The position numbers and the translations under genes were made by a program. A stretch of 5,520 nucleotides of DNA from Planctomycetota bacterium (GTDB taxonomy: Bacteria > Planctomycetota > UBA1135): contig NVWJ01000001.1 in NCBI GenBank assembly GCA_002746235.1, positions 196,486 through 202,005 on the forward strand. Reading direction: 5' to 3'. Of the stretch, positions 1 to 5,520 are shown one piece after another (within the stretch, counting starts at the first letter, position 1; each line of letters begins with the position of its first letter). A model generated the notes under the pieces. That model did no database searches. It saw only the letters and a program-made list of their open reading frames with translations, and was not told the origin of the DNA.

Positions 1-1505
1 CGGCCAGCTTCGGCTTGCTTCACCTTCAGAACGACTTCGCCGCTGTCGGTGAACTTGATGGAGTTACCAATCAAATTGGACAAAATTTGCCGTAGGCGGC
101 CCGCGTCACCTTCCACCATGTTGGGAAGGCCTTCCTCCAAATCCAACAGAAGTTCTAGGTTTTTCACCGCGGCATTGGAACTCAAAGACGCCGCAGTATC
201 TTCCAACAAAATCGGTAAAGAAAACTGAACCGAGTCCAATTCGATCTTGCCCGCCTCAATCTTAGAGAAATCTAGGATGTCATTGATGATGACTAACAGG
301 GCTTGGCCCGAACGCAAAATGGTCTCCGAGAAATCGACTTGCTCTTCATTTAAGTCGGTTTGACAGAGTAAGTCCGCCATGCCGATGACACCGTTCATCG
401 GGGTGCGAATCTCATGGCTCATATTCGCGAGGAATTCACTCTTTGCCTTGTTCGCCTCATTTGCAGTGCGGGTAGCATCAGCCAACTCCTCCATTTGCTG
501 GCGAATTTGCGCAGACATGCGAGAGAAGGAAGAAGCAAGCTGCCCAACCTCATCGCTCCCATCGACATGGAACTCTGCATTGAAGTCCCCGCTTTCAATC
601 GAGCTCTCCATCTTTGCAGCCAGCCTGCGGATGTGGGCTAAACGACGGCCAATGACCATCAATCCAATGAATAGGACCAATGCCCCTAATCCTGCAGTGG
701 TAATGAGAGAACTCTTTGTCGAAGCGCGAAGAGCTATAGCATGCTGGGTGCGGTCTGCTAAAACTTGCACCAGAATCCCGGTAGAAACCTCGAACGGGAA
801 TATTTGCGCATAGCCACCCTCGAGTGGATCCTCTTGAATGCCTTCGATTTCAGCATTCATCATCTTGAGGCGATTTAACTGAGCAGAGTCGGTAGAAACG
901 AGTTCCCCTTGAGGCGTAGTAATGACTACGGTGTTGCCAATGCGCTCTTCAAAGAGTTCAATCAATGCGGACAAATCTGCTTGCACTGCAATCCATCCGA
1001 GCACTTCGCCATGGCCATGGCTAATGGGTTGCAACAAAACTGGTGCACCATTGGCACTAGCCTGGATTTGCATGCGTGTGATTTGGCTTAGTTCAAAATC
1101 TCTACGCAAGAAGAAGTTGCCGTAACTATCCGGATGCGTGCCCAAGAGTGAAGCCATGGAAGTATCGTCAGTGCCAATAATGCTTACATTCTGCATCGAG
1201 ACATCTAGTTCTCCTCCACCGAAATACGCATTCAAATAATCTTGTATCTCCTGATGGTCATCACCACGCAAGAGATCTTGCAGTTCTGACTCCGCACCGA
1301 AATCGCCAATTAGCTCCATGGCTTTCCGCTCCCATTCGCTTTCCTGGCGCGACCAAAGCGCGGAGTAGACCTGCGAAACCTCTTTGCGGTGCAAAGGGTC
1401 CATGCGGTCTTGAACGGCATTCCATTCCATCCATGAAATGAAAGCAGTGCCTGCTACGAGGAGACAGGCCCAAACGGCGGTTTTGAAGAGTAGGCTGCGA
1501 TGCAT
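1..1505 (-). CDS. Membrane sensor histidine kinase, partial (C-terminal end outside window)
   Basis: This is the sensor kinase of a two-component system, acting in the inner membrane and autophosphorylating on a conserved histidine. I translated it by hand; 501 residues are visible and the frame is open to the window edge. In order: a transmembrane helix (about residues 6-25), an extracytoplasmic sensor region (about 26-264, possibly Cache/PAS-like but not assignable by eye), a second transmembrane helix (about 266-285), HAMP (about 286-338), HisKA with the H box [11 protein letters not shown] (phospho-acceptor His364), the conserved [11 protein letters not shown] stretch, and the start of the ATPase domain with its N box ([10 protein letters not shown], Asn481). 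The D, F and G boxes lie beyond the edge. This H-box type is common in hybrid kinases, so receiver domains may follow; that is inference. The ATG at 1505 was chosen because an in-frame TAA occurs about 25 bases upstream, leaving only a TTG at 1517 as alternative. No Shine-Dalgarno sequence is visible. Confidence 0.95.
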   Translation of the reverse strand, partial: MHRSLLFKTAVWACLLVAGTAFISWMEWNAVQDRMDPLHRKEVSQVYSALWSRQESEWERKAMELIGDFGAESELQDLLRGDDHQEIQDYLNAYFGGGELDVSMQNVSIIGTDDTSMASLLGTHPDSYGNFFLRRDFELSQITRMQIQASANGAPVLLQPISHGHGEVLGWIAVQADLSALIELFEERIGNTVVITTPQGELVSTDSAQLNRLKMMNAEIEGIQEDPLEGGYAQIFPFEVSTGILVQVLADRTQHAIALRASTKSSLITTAGLGALVLFIGLMVIGRRLAHIRRLAAKMESSIESGDFNAEFHVDGSDEVGQLASSFSRMSAQIRQQMEELADATRTANEANKAKSEFLANMSHEIRTPMNGVIGMADLLCQTDLNEEQVDFSETILRSGQALLVIINDILDFSKIEAGKIELDSVQFSLPILLEDTAASLSSNAAVKNLELLLDLEEGLPNMVEGDAGRLRQILSNLIGNSIKFTDSGEVVLKVKQAEAG

Positions 1506-1584
1506 GAGGGATTGCAAGTGGGTGCCTACTTATCGACACAATGGAATCCAGTCCTTTAACCCCAATTGCCCAGCAGGAACCGTG

Positions 1585-1590
1585 GATAAT
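1585..1590 (+). promoter_or_regulatory. Candidate -10 hexamer (GATAAT)
   Basis: GATAAT matches the sigma-70 consensus at five of six positions and ends 6 bases before the ATG at 1597. Transcription would therefore start at or next to that ATG, as on a leaderless mRNA. No convincing -35 hexamer stands 16-18 bases upstream: TTGCCC at 1566 is only 13 bases away. The site would drive the small ORF and the QW-repeat gene behind it. Confidence 0.35.
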
Positions 1591-1596
1591 GGCCCC

Positions 1597-1728
1597 ATGC
1601 GGAAGGTTTTTTCACTCCTCTTGACCCTGGCGGTCGGCGGCGCACTTTGGTGTAGCTTGTTTTCATGTGCCGGCCTTCAAGGAAATGTGACGCCTCTGTT
1701 GGTTGGCGGCCCCATGGATTTATGCTAA
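1597..1728 (+). CDS. Possible small lipoprotein-like protein, 43 aa
   Basis: A short ORF that begins MRKVFSLLLTLAVGGALW, a textbook n-region plus hydrophobic signal segment, followed by LFSC-AGLQGN. The Cys at residue 24 could be a lipobox cysteine (L-F-S-C), although Phe at -2 is atypical. The predicted mature part would be only about 20 residues (NVTPLLVGGPMDLC at the end). A -10-like hexamer GATAAT lies 6 bases upstream of the ATG, and the stop overlaps an ATG at 1722 (ATGCTAA), the alternative start of the next gene, which would suit translational coupling. There is no close Shine-Dalgarno sequence. I do not recognise a family. It could instead be a chance ORF or the remnant of a longer gene; the signal-like N-terminus is the only coding evidence. 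Confidence 0.45.
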   Translation: MRKVFSLLLTLAVGGALWCSLFSCAGLQGNVTPLLVGGPMDLC

Positions 1729-1733
1729 TCAAA

Positions 1734-3548
1734 ATGAAACTTCACACTCTCCATTTTCTAACCTGCACTTTCCTTTTTGTGCTTGCTAGTTCCACCTCTT
1801 GGGCACAAAACTCCACTGAGAAAATTCGGTCGACTCCAAGCGAACTAGCACTAAGCGTTGGGACCAAGGTGGAGTGGCGCACCGATCTCAAAACTGCCAT
1901 CTCCCACGCAACAAAAGCTAAGAAACCCATTTTTTGGTATGTGACCACTCTGCAAGGAAGCTTTATGGATCGCCAGCCGGAGGTCGACCGCTACATGATG
2001 GGTGGCCCATTCAGTTGGCCAGCAATGGTGCGATTACTCAATGAGGATTACATTCCTCTACGGCTTCCGGCAGACCGTAAGTTGCGCAAGAAATATAATC
2101 TTGCTCCGGTCGAGTTTATCGAGCCGGGAATCCTCATTCTTAGTTCCAAGGGAAAGGAAAAATCACGAGTGGACCGGGTGACGACCCTCCACCCTGGATG
2201 GTTTCAGGCGCAGTTCAACGGCCAAATAGACGAAATTTCTAACTTCCCCGGGTTTCTCGATCAAACAATAAATGAATTGTTTTATAGAAGTCTCCCGACA
2301 GCAGAACTTGGACGCGACAAATTCGAGGAGGCTCTTGCGCAATTGGAGGGCGATCAAAAGGCCGACGCCATGTGGCTCTTCGCCGCCGGCATGCACGATC
2401 AAAGAAATGAAACGGAAGCGCGTAAGGTTTTGATGAACCTCAAAAACCAGTTCCCTGAACATCCGCTTGGAGCCAAGGCTGCGCTCGAACTGGAAGGGCA
2501 CGGACCTTATTGGCGCGGCTTCGAGTCCTACGATGACATCCCTGAACAAGCACTGACCGCCAACTCCTCAGGGACCCTTGCGATGGTTGGAACCTTCAGC
2601 GCGGATGAAATCGAACAACGATCCATCGCGTTTTTGGTGCGCACACAATCGGAAGACGGTGCGTGGCGCGACAGTATTTACGACTTTGGTGGCACCGATA
2701 GCATGCCAAACGTTTATGCAGCGGTCACTGCCATCAATGCACGTGGGCTAATAGGAAAGGAGCATGCAAGCGAAGCACTGAGCCGTGCGCTGAAATACCT
2801 GTCCTCGGATGATATCTTGAATCTGGAGGATCTAGACGAGTTGATTTGGGCTTACCTATACCGCATTCGGTTGTACTGCGCGCTTCTCGGTGAAGAGTCC
2901 GGATCCAACGAGAGTATCAGTAAGCTACTCCAGCACAACGTCGATGCCATGGTGGCTATGCAGGTAAAAAACGGTTCGTGGTTTCACGAATATCAAAACC
3001 CTTTCGTGACTGCATCTTGCCTCATCGCACTCTCCGATGCCACGAAACATGGTGCGGTGGTTGAGGATTTAGAGGACATCGTCGAGCGCGGCTTAATTCC
3101 ATTGGAGAAATCGCGCTCGAAGAAAGGGGCTTACAGCTATTACATTGGCAATCGCAGTTCCTCCTTAGAAGGCAGCGTCGGTCGAACCCCGGTGGGTGAA
3201 CTTGCGCGCCACTTCTGGGGCGTCTCTAAGAAGAAAGACCTCGGCAACGCAATCGGCAATAGCATTCGCCATCAAGAACCGCTTTTCCTAGCGCGGAAAT
3301 ATGACGACCACACCGACATGCACGCATACGGCGGCTTCTTCTTCTGGTATTCCATGCTCGGCCGCACCGAAGCCATCGTAGCTTTGCCAAAAGGGAAACT
3401 GCGCACTAAATACTCCGCGCAACAACGCGACCTCATCCTCGCCCTACCCGAGATTGATGGAGTCTTTATCGACTCTCATGAACTCGGGCGCAGTTACGGA
3501 ACCGGCATGGCACTGTGGTGCCTGGACTTACTCGACGAAACGGATTAA
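1734..3548 (+). CDS. Secreted protein with CxxC-less thioredoxin-like domain and squalene-cyclase-type QW repeats
   Basis: A 604-residue protein with a Sec signal peptide (hydrophobic residues 8-19, likely cleavage SWA|QN after Ala24), so probably periplasmic or outside the cell. Residues 46 to about 170 look like a thioredoxin-like fold of the 'KKPIFWYVTT' type, but the usual CxxC position reads TLQGSF, so it should not be a dithiol oxidoreductase. Residues 190-255 form a helical, TPR-like linker. Residues 290-604 look like an alpha/alpha toroid: exact QW motifs at 300-311 (FL-x3-Q-x3-G-x-W) and at 410-416 (Q-x3-G-x-W), a degenerate one at 457-467 (L-x3-R-x3-G-x-Y), and a GRTPVGELA stretch at 483-491. 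I see no DxDD or DCTAE motif, so hopene/squalene cyclase activity is not supported; a binding or structural role, or a polysaccharide-lyase-like toroid, is possible. ATG 1734 was chosen for its typical MK signal peptide. ATG 1722 (four residues longer) is the alternative. No Shine-Dalgarno sequence precedes either. Confidence 0.9.
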   Translation: MKLHTLHFLTCTFLFVLASSTSWAQNSTEKIRSTPSELALSVGTKVEWRTDLKTAISHATKAKKPIFWYVTTLQGSFMDRQPEVDRYMMGGPFSWPAMVRLLNEDYIPLRLPADRKLRKKYNLAPVEFIEPGILILSSKGKEKSRVDRVTTLHPGWFQAQFNGQIDEISNFPGFLDQTINELFYRSLPTAELGRDKFEEALAQLEGDQKADAMWLFAAGMHDQRNETEARKVLMNLKNQFPEHPLGAKAALELEGHGPYWRGFESYDDIPEQALTANSSGTLAMVGTFSADEIEQRSIAFLVRTQSEDGAWRDSIYDFGGTDSMPNVYAAVTAINARGLIGKEHASEALSRALKYLSSDDILNLEDLDELIWAYLYRIRLYCALLGEESGSNESISKLLQHNVDAMVAMQVKNGSWFHEYQNPFVTASCLIALSDATKHGAVVEDLEDIVERGLIPLEKSRSKKGAYSYYIGNRSSSLEGSVGRTPVGELARHFWGVSKKKDLGNAIGNSIRHQEPLFLARKYDDHTDMHAYGGFFFWYSMLGRTEAIVALPKGKLRTKYSAQQRDLILALPEIDGVFIDSHELGRSYGTGMALWCLDLLDETD

Positions 3549-3551
3549 CGC

Positions 3552-3624
3552 CTAGGGAAACTCTGATTTAGTCCGGCGCGAGAGGCCGCGGAGTCGCCGT
3601 CATACTAAATCAGAGTTTCCCTAG
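3552..3624. mobile_element. MITE-like palindrome: 65-bp element with 17-bp TIRs and CTAG duplication
   Basis: Positions 3552-3572 and 3604-3624 are a perfect 21-bp inverted repeat separated by 31 bases. Read as a transposable unit, CTAG at 3552-3555 and 3621-3624 is a target duplication, and GGAAACTCTGATTTAGT (3556-3572) with its complement (3604-3620) are the terminal inverted repeats. IS5-group elements are known for 4-bp YTAR/CTAG target duplications, which fits. The GC-rich interior holds a second short stem (CGGCG 3574-3578 with CGCCG 3595-3599). It encodes nothing. It lies exactly between two convergent genes, and its right CTAG contains the stop codon of the nitroreductase gene. The RNA hairpin could also stop transcription from both sides, but there is no T-tract. 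CTAG is itself palindromic, so the duplication cannot be proven from one copy. Confidence 0.6.
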
Positions 3625-4253
3625 CTATCGTTGACTTCGCCGGTCAAGCTGTGATTGCCAAAGCGATTCATCGAAACGAATTCTTCGAAATCCAAGAGTC
3701 CCATGCGGCCGTGTGCTGGGCTAAGTGCTTTACCCAAAGTGATCATGAGCAAGGGTGGATGATCATCTGGAAGGCCAACGATTTCAGCAACCTTCGTCGG
3801 GTCAAAGCCAATCATGGGACAGGTGTCATAGCCCATGTCTTTGGCCAACAACATCATGGTCATGCCTGCCAGGCCAACCGTGCGCACGGCTTCATCGCGC
3901 TGGATGGCATCGTTCGAGTAAAACCCTGGCACCATACCGCCGAACATTTCTTTGACCGCATCGGGTGCTTTTCGCAGAGTGCGCTCCATGTTGTTGTGTC
4001 CATCTAGATTGCCGGCACAAATGATAGTTGCCGAGGCCTCTTTCACCTGCGCCTGATTCCACGCCGCCGCGCACAGTTCATCCTGCACCGCCTGATCGGT
4101 TACCACCACAAAATGCCAGTTCTGCATGTTGAAAGAGGTTGGGGTTAAAGCGACATGCGCCATCAAGTGGCGAATCTCGTCTTCACTCAGGCGATGTTCA
4201 GGATCGTAAGCCTTTACAGACCGACGTTGACGGAGGGCATCGAGCAATTCCAT
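3621..4253 (-). CDS. Nitroreductase-family FMN oxidoreductase
   Basis: A complete 210-residue cytoplasmic flavoprotein of the nitroreductase superfamily, which uses FMN and NAD(P)H to reduce nitro compounds, quinones or related substrates. Visible signatures are RRSVKAYDP at residues 10-18 (Arg/Ser contact the FMN phosphate in this family), PTSFNMQNWHFVVV at 38-51 (the family's S-x-N-x-Q-x-W segment), the GMTMMLLAKDMGYDTCPMIGFD helix and loop at 130-151, and PPLLMITLGKA at 166-176. Length is normal for the family. It starts 9 bp after the stop of the epimerase-like gene and is surely in the same transcript. No Shine-Dalgarno sequence is visible in the gap, so coupling or reinitiation is likely. 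The TAG stop is part of the CTAG at the edge of the MITE-like palindrome. The true substrate cannot be read from the sequence. Confidence 0.93.
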   Translation of the reverse strand: MELLDALRQRRSVKAYDPEHRLSEDEIRHLMAHVALTPTSFNMQNWHFVVVTDQAVQDELCAAAWNQAQVKEASATIICAGNLDGHNNMERTLRKAPDAVKEMFGGMVPGFYSNDAIQRDEAVRTVGLAGMTMMLLAKDMGYDTCPMIGFDPTKVAEIVGLPDDHPPLLMITLGKALSPAHGRMGLLDFEEFVSMNRFGNHSLTGEVNDS

Positions 4254-4262
4254 GGCGGCATA

Positions 4263-5378
4263 TTAGCGTTCTCGGTTATGCCAATTATCCAGCACTTCGG
4301 CCTCTTTCTCGGCCTTCAAACTGCCGCCCAAGGCCTTCGGATGATCTTCCCAGTCGAAGGTGTCACGAATGGTTTCGCCAGATGGACGGTAAACCAATCC
4401 TGCAGCCACTGCTTTCTGAGAATTGGCATTGCTATGTGGGTAAGCCGCAGGAATCCACAACGGCATTTCAATCCAAGCACCCACTCCATATTCCTCCAAC
4501 TTTTCGTCGGGAATCCAAGTGAAGGAGGCGTCGGATCCCAAAACCATTTTGCAGCCGTGCAAGAGTTCTTGCATGGAAACGCGCGGTCCCGGGCCGTTAG
4601 CGTTAAACACACCGTGAACTTTTTCATGGATACAGTGCAGGGTGAAGTCTGCAAGGTCGCGTGCATCGATGTATTCAATCTCGGCGTTTGGGTTGCCCGG
4701 CGCTAACACCTCCCCACCTTTCGCAATCCGCCACGGCCAATAAGTAAAGCGGCCACTGTTATCTAAAGGTCCAACAATCAAGCCGGGGCGAATGTTAGTT
4801 ACGCGTCCTGGCATGGCAGCTTCGGCAGCTTGCTCACACAGAGCTTTTAATGGGCCGTAACTTTCACCAGTCACTTTCTCCATGGTTGGATCTTCTAAGA
4901 CTCCGACCGGACTATCTTCATCGAGCACCATTCCACCGGGATCGTCATAAACCGAAACGGTCGAGATAAAAACGTACTGCCCAACATTTTCCGCCAAGAG
5001 TTCCGCCGACATTTTCACATGCCGTGGGATGTAGCCGGATGTATCAATGACGGCATCCCATTTACGGCCTTCCAAGGCAGAAAGGTCATCGCTGCGATCG
5101 CCCTTGAGTTTCTCCAAATCCGGAAACATGTTTGGATTCGACTTGCCACGATTGAACAAGGTCACCGTCCATCCAGCAGCAAGCGCAGCATTTACCAAGT
5201 GCGGGCCAAGGAAGCGTGTGCCGCCAAGGATTAGCATGGATTTACCTTTGCCTGGCTGCGCGCCAGTCGGGAGTCCAGCACCCAAGCGGCTCACTGAAGC
5301 GGCGAGTGCTTGCGAGTTAAGGGCGGATGCGCCACCAAGGGCAGACGCGAAGAGGAAGTTTCGGCGGGAAAAAACCAT
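4263..5378 (-). CDS. Tat-exported NAD(P)-dependent epimerase/reductase-like protein (extended SDR)
   Basis: A complete 371-residue protein. Residues 1-26 form a twin-arginine signal (SRRNFLF, a mild hydrophobic stretch, cleavage near ALA|AS), implying export of the folded, cofactor-loaded enzyme. The Rossmann fold follows: beta strand and loop SMLILGGTRFLG at 47-58, then FNRG at 75-78 (the GGTRF-x-G plus NRG pattern of isoflavone-reductase/CSP41-like extended SDRs), GDR at 93-95, the ISTVSVY strand at 138-144, and the catalytic Y174-x-x-x-K178 pair. RPGLIVGP and YIDARDLADF are typical later elements, and the tail KEAEVLDNW resembles the C-terminus seen in this family. It is the first gene of an operon with the nitroreductase. 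A -10-like CATAAT lies 5 bases from the ATG and no Shine-Dalgarno sequence is seen. The substrate is unknown; a sugar or sugar-like metabolite is a reasonable guess only. Confidence 0.92.
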   Translation of the reverse strand: MVFSRRNFLFASALGGASALNSQALAASVSRLGAGLPTGAQPGKGKSMLILGGTRFLGPHLVNAALAAGWTVTLFNRGKSNPNMFPDLEKLKGDRSDDLSALEGRKWDAVIDTSGYIPRHVKMSAELLAENVGQYVFISTVSVYDDPGGMVLDEDSPVGVLEDPTMEKVTGESYGPLKALCEQAAEAAMPGRVTNIRPGLIVGPLDNSGRFTYWPWRIAKGGEVLAPGNPNAEIEYIDARDLADFTLHCIHEKVHGVFNANGPGPRVSMQELLHGCKMVLGSDASFTWIPDEKLEEYGVGAWIEMPLWIPAAYPHSNANSQKAVAAGLVYRPSGETIRDTFDWEDHPKALGGSLKAEKEAEVLDNWHNRER

Positions 5379-5383
5379 GTCAG

Positions 5384-5389
5384 ATTATG
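5384..5389 (-). promoter_or_regulatory. Candidate -10 hexamer (CATAAT) of the epimerase-nitroreductase operon
   Basis: On the minus strand CATAAT matches the sigma-70 -10 consensus at five of six bases and is separated from the ATG at 5378 by only CTGAC. The transcript would begin at or beside the start codon, that is, leaderless or nearly so. No good -35 hexamer is seen at the standard distance; the region 17 bases upstream lies near the T-tailed hairpin. Confidence 0.4.
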
Positions 5390-5397
5390 CTCTACGC

Positions 5398-5425
5398 AAA
5401 GCCTCGCTGCACGTAGGCTTTTTTT
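5398..5425 (+). terminator. T-tailed hairpin in the divergent intergenic region
   Basis: AAAGCCT (5398-5404) pairs perfectly with AGGCTTT (5415-5421) around a 10-base loop. The plus strand continues to a run of seven T in all (5419-5425), the form of an intrinsic terminator in the plus direction. No plus-strand gene ends just before it. It could stop antisense transcription through the epimerase gene or attenuate the gene starting at 5429. The stem is short with few GC pairs, so it may be incidental. Confidence 0.3.
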
Positions 5426-5428
5426 CGG

Positions 5429-5520
5429 ATGAGTTCCCAATCCATGCCCTCTGAACCCGACCAGCCCGCACTAAGCGCCCATCCGGCGCCCATCCGCGAG
5501 TCAAAAGCAGTGCTGCTGGC
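5429..5520 (+). CDS. N-terminal fragment of an unidentified protein (runs off window)
   Basis: An open frame of 30 codons from ATG 5429 to the window edge, reading MSSQSMPSEPDQPALSAHP and continuing to RESKAVLL. An in-frame TAG at 5414-5416 bounds the start, leaving ATG 5429 or ATG 5444. The divergent arrangement with the epimerase operon and the lack of any other gene here support a real start. The visible part is polar, proline-rich and without a signal peptide, so probably cytoplasmic at its N-terminus. No domain is recognisable in so short a piece. There is no Shine-Dalgarno sequence; a T-run lies just upstream. Confidence 0.5.
   Translation, partial: MSSQSMPSEPDQPALSAHPAPIRESKAVLL

Noticed and set aside
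379..813. Plus-strand ORFs inside the kinase, nitroreductase and epimerase genes
   Set aside because: They lie opposite strongly supported minus-strand genes, show no recognisable domain, and have compositions expected of antisense frames.
1261..1539. Minus-strand ORF of 92 residues at the kinase N-terminus
   Set aside because: It is the out-of-frame shadow of the kinase start; the true frame encodes the first transmembrane helix and continues into HAMP and HisKA.
1665..1733. Longer start (ATG 1665) for the QW-repeat gene
   Set aside because: The extra 23 residues are polar (MCRPSRKCDASV...) and would bury the clear Sec signal peptide inside the protein; the region also overlaps the candidate small ORF in another frame.
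1734..3548. Squalene-hopene cyclase or active thioredoxin
   Set aside because: Neither DxDD/DCTAE nor CxxC is present at the expected places, and the protein carries a Sec signal peptide.
3552..3624. Canonical Rho-independent terminator
   Set aside because: The hairpin is strong, but no T-run follows either arm, the loop is 31 bases, and the 21-bp arms are longer and more perfect than usual; the CTAG ends fit a mobile element better.
1..5520. CRISPR array, tRNA, rRNA, phage attachment site or defence system
   Set aside because: No regularly spaced direct repeats, no cloverleaf or rRNA-like segment, and no defence-type genes were seen on either strand.

Overview
The window looks like ordinary chromosomal DNA of a Gram-negative-type, non-enteric bacterium of moderate GC content. 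Evidence is a periplasmic sensor kinase, a Sec signal peptide and a Tat signal peptide. The pairing of a thioredoxin-like domain with squalene-cyclase-type (QW) repeats, a Tat-exported NAD-binding oxidoreductase, and the near absence of Shine-Dalgarno sequences would fit the Planctomycetes/Verrucomicrobia/Lentisphaerae group. That is a tentative inference; no marker gene is present.

Layout from left to right. (1) Positions 1-1505, minus strand: N-terminal 501 residues of a membrane sensor histidine kinase (TM, extracytoplasmic sensor, TM, HAMP, HisKA, start of the ATPase domain), cut by the window edge. (2) Positions 1506-1733: a divergent intergenic region with a possible 43-residue small lipoprotein-like ORF on the plus strand, preceded by a good -10 hexamer placed as for a leaderless mRNA. 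(3) Positions 1734-3548, plus strand: a secreted 604-residue protein with a thioredoxin-like domain lacking CxxC, a short helical segment, and an alpha/alpha-toroid domain with three QW-type repeats but no cyclase catalytic motif. (4) Positions 3552-3624: a 21-bp perfect inverted repeat between two convergent genes. It is best read as a 65-bp MITE with 17-bp terminal inverted repeats flanked by a CTAG duplication. (5) Positions 3621-5378, minus strand: a two-gene operon of a Tat-exported NAD(P)-dependent epimerase/reductase-like protein followed, 9 bp downstream, by a nitroreductase-family flavoprotein. (6) Positions 5379-5428: a divergent promoter region with a -10 hexamer and a T-tailed hairpin. 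(7) Positions 5429-5520, plus strand: the first 30 codons of an unidentified gene running off the window.

No single pathway links these genes. The epimerase and nitroreductase probably form a redox operon. The kinase and the QW-repeat protein are divergently placed and could share regulation, but nothing in the sequence proves it. The most notable items are the MITE-like palindrome that sits on a stop codon, the QW-repeat/thioredoxin-like fusion, the exported Rossmann enzyme paired with a cytoplasmic flavoprotein, and the recurring -10-next-to-ATG arrangement.
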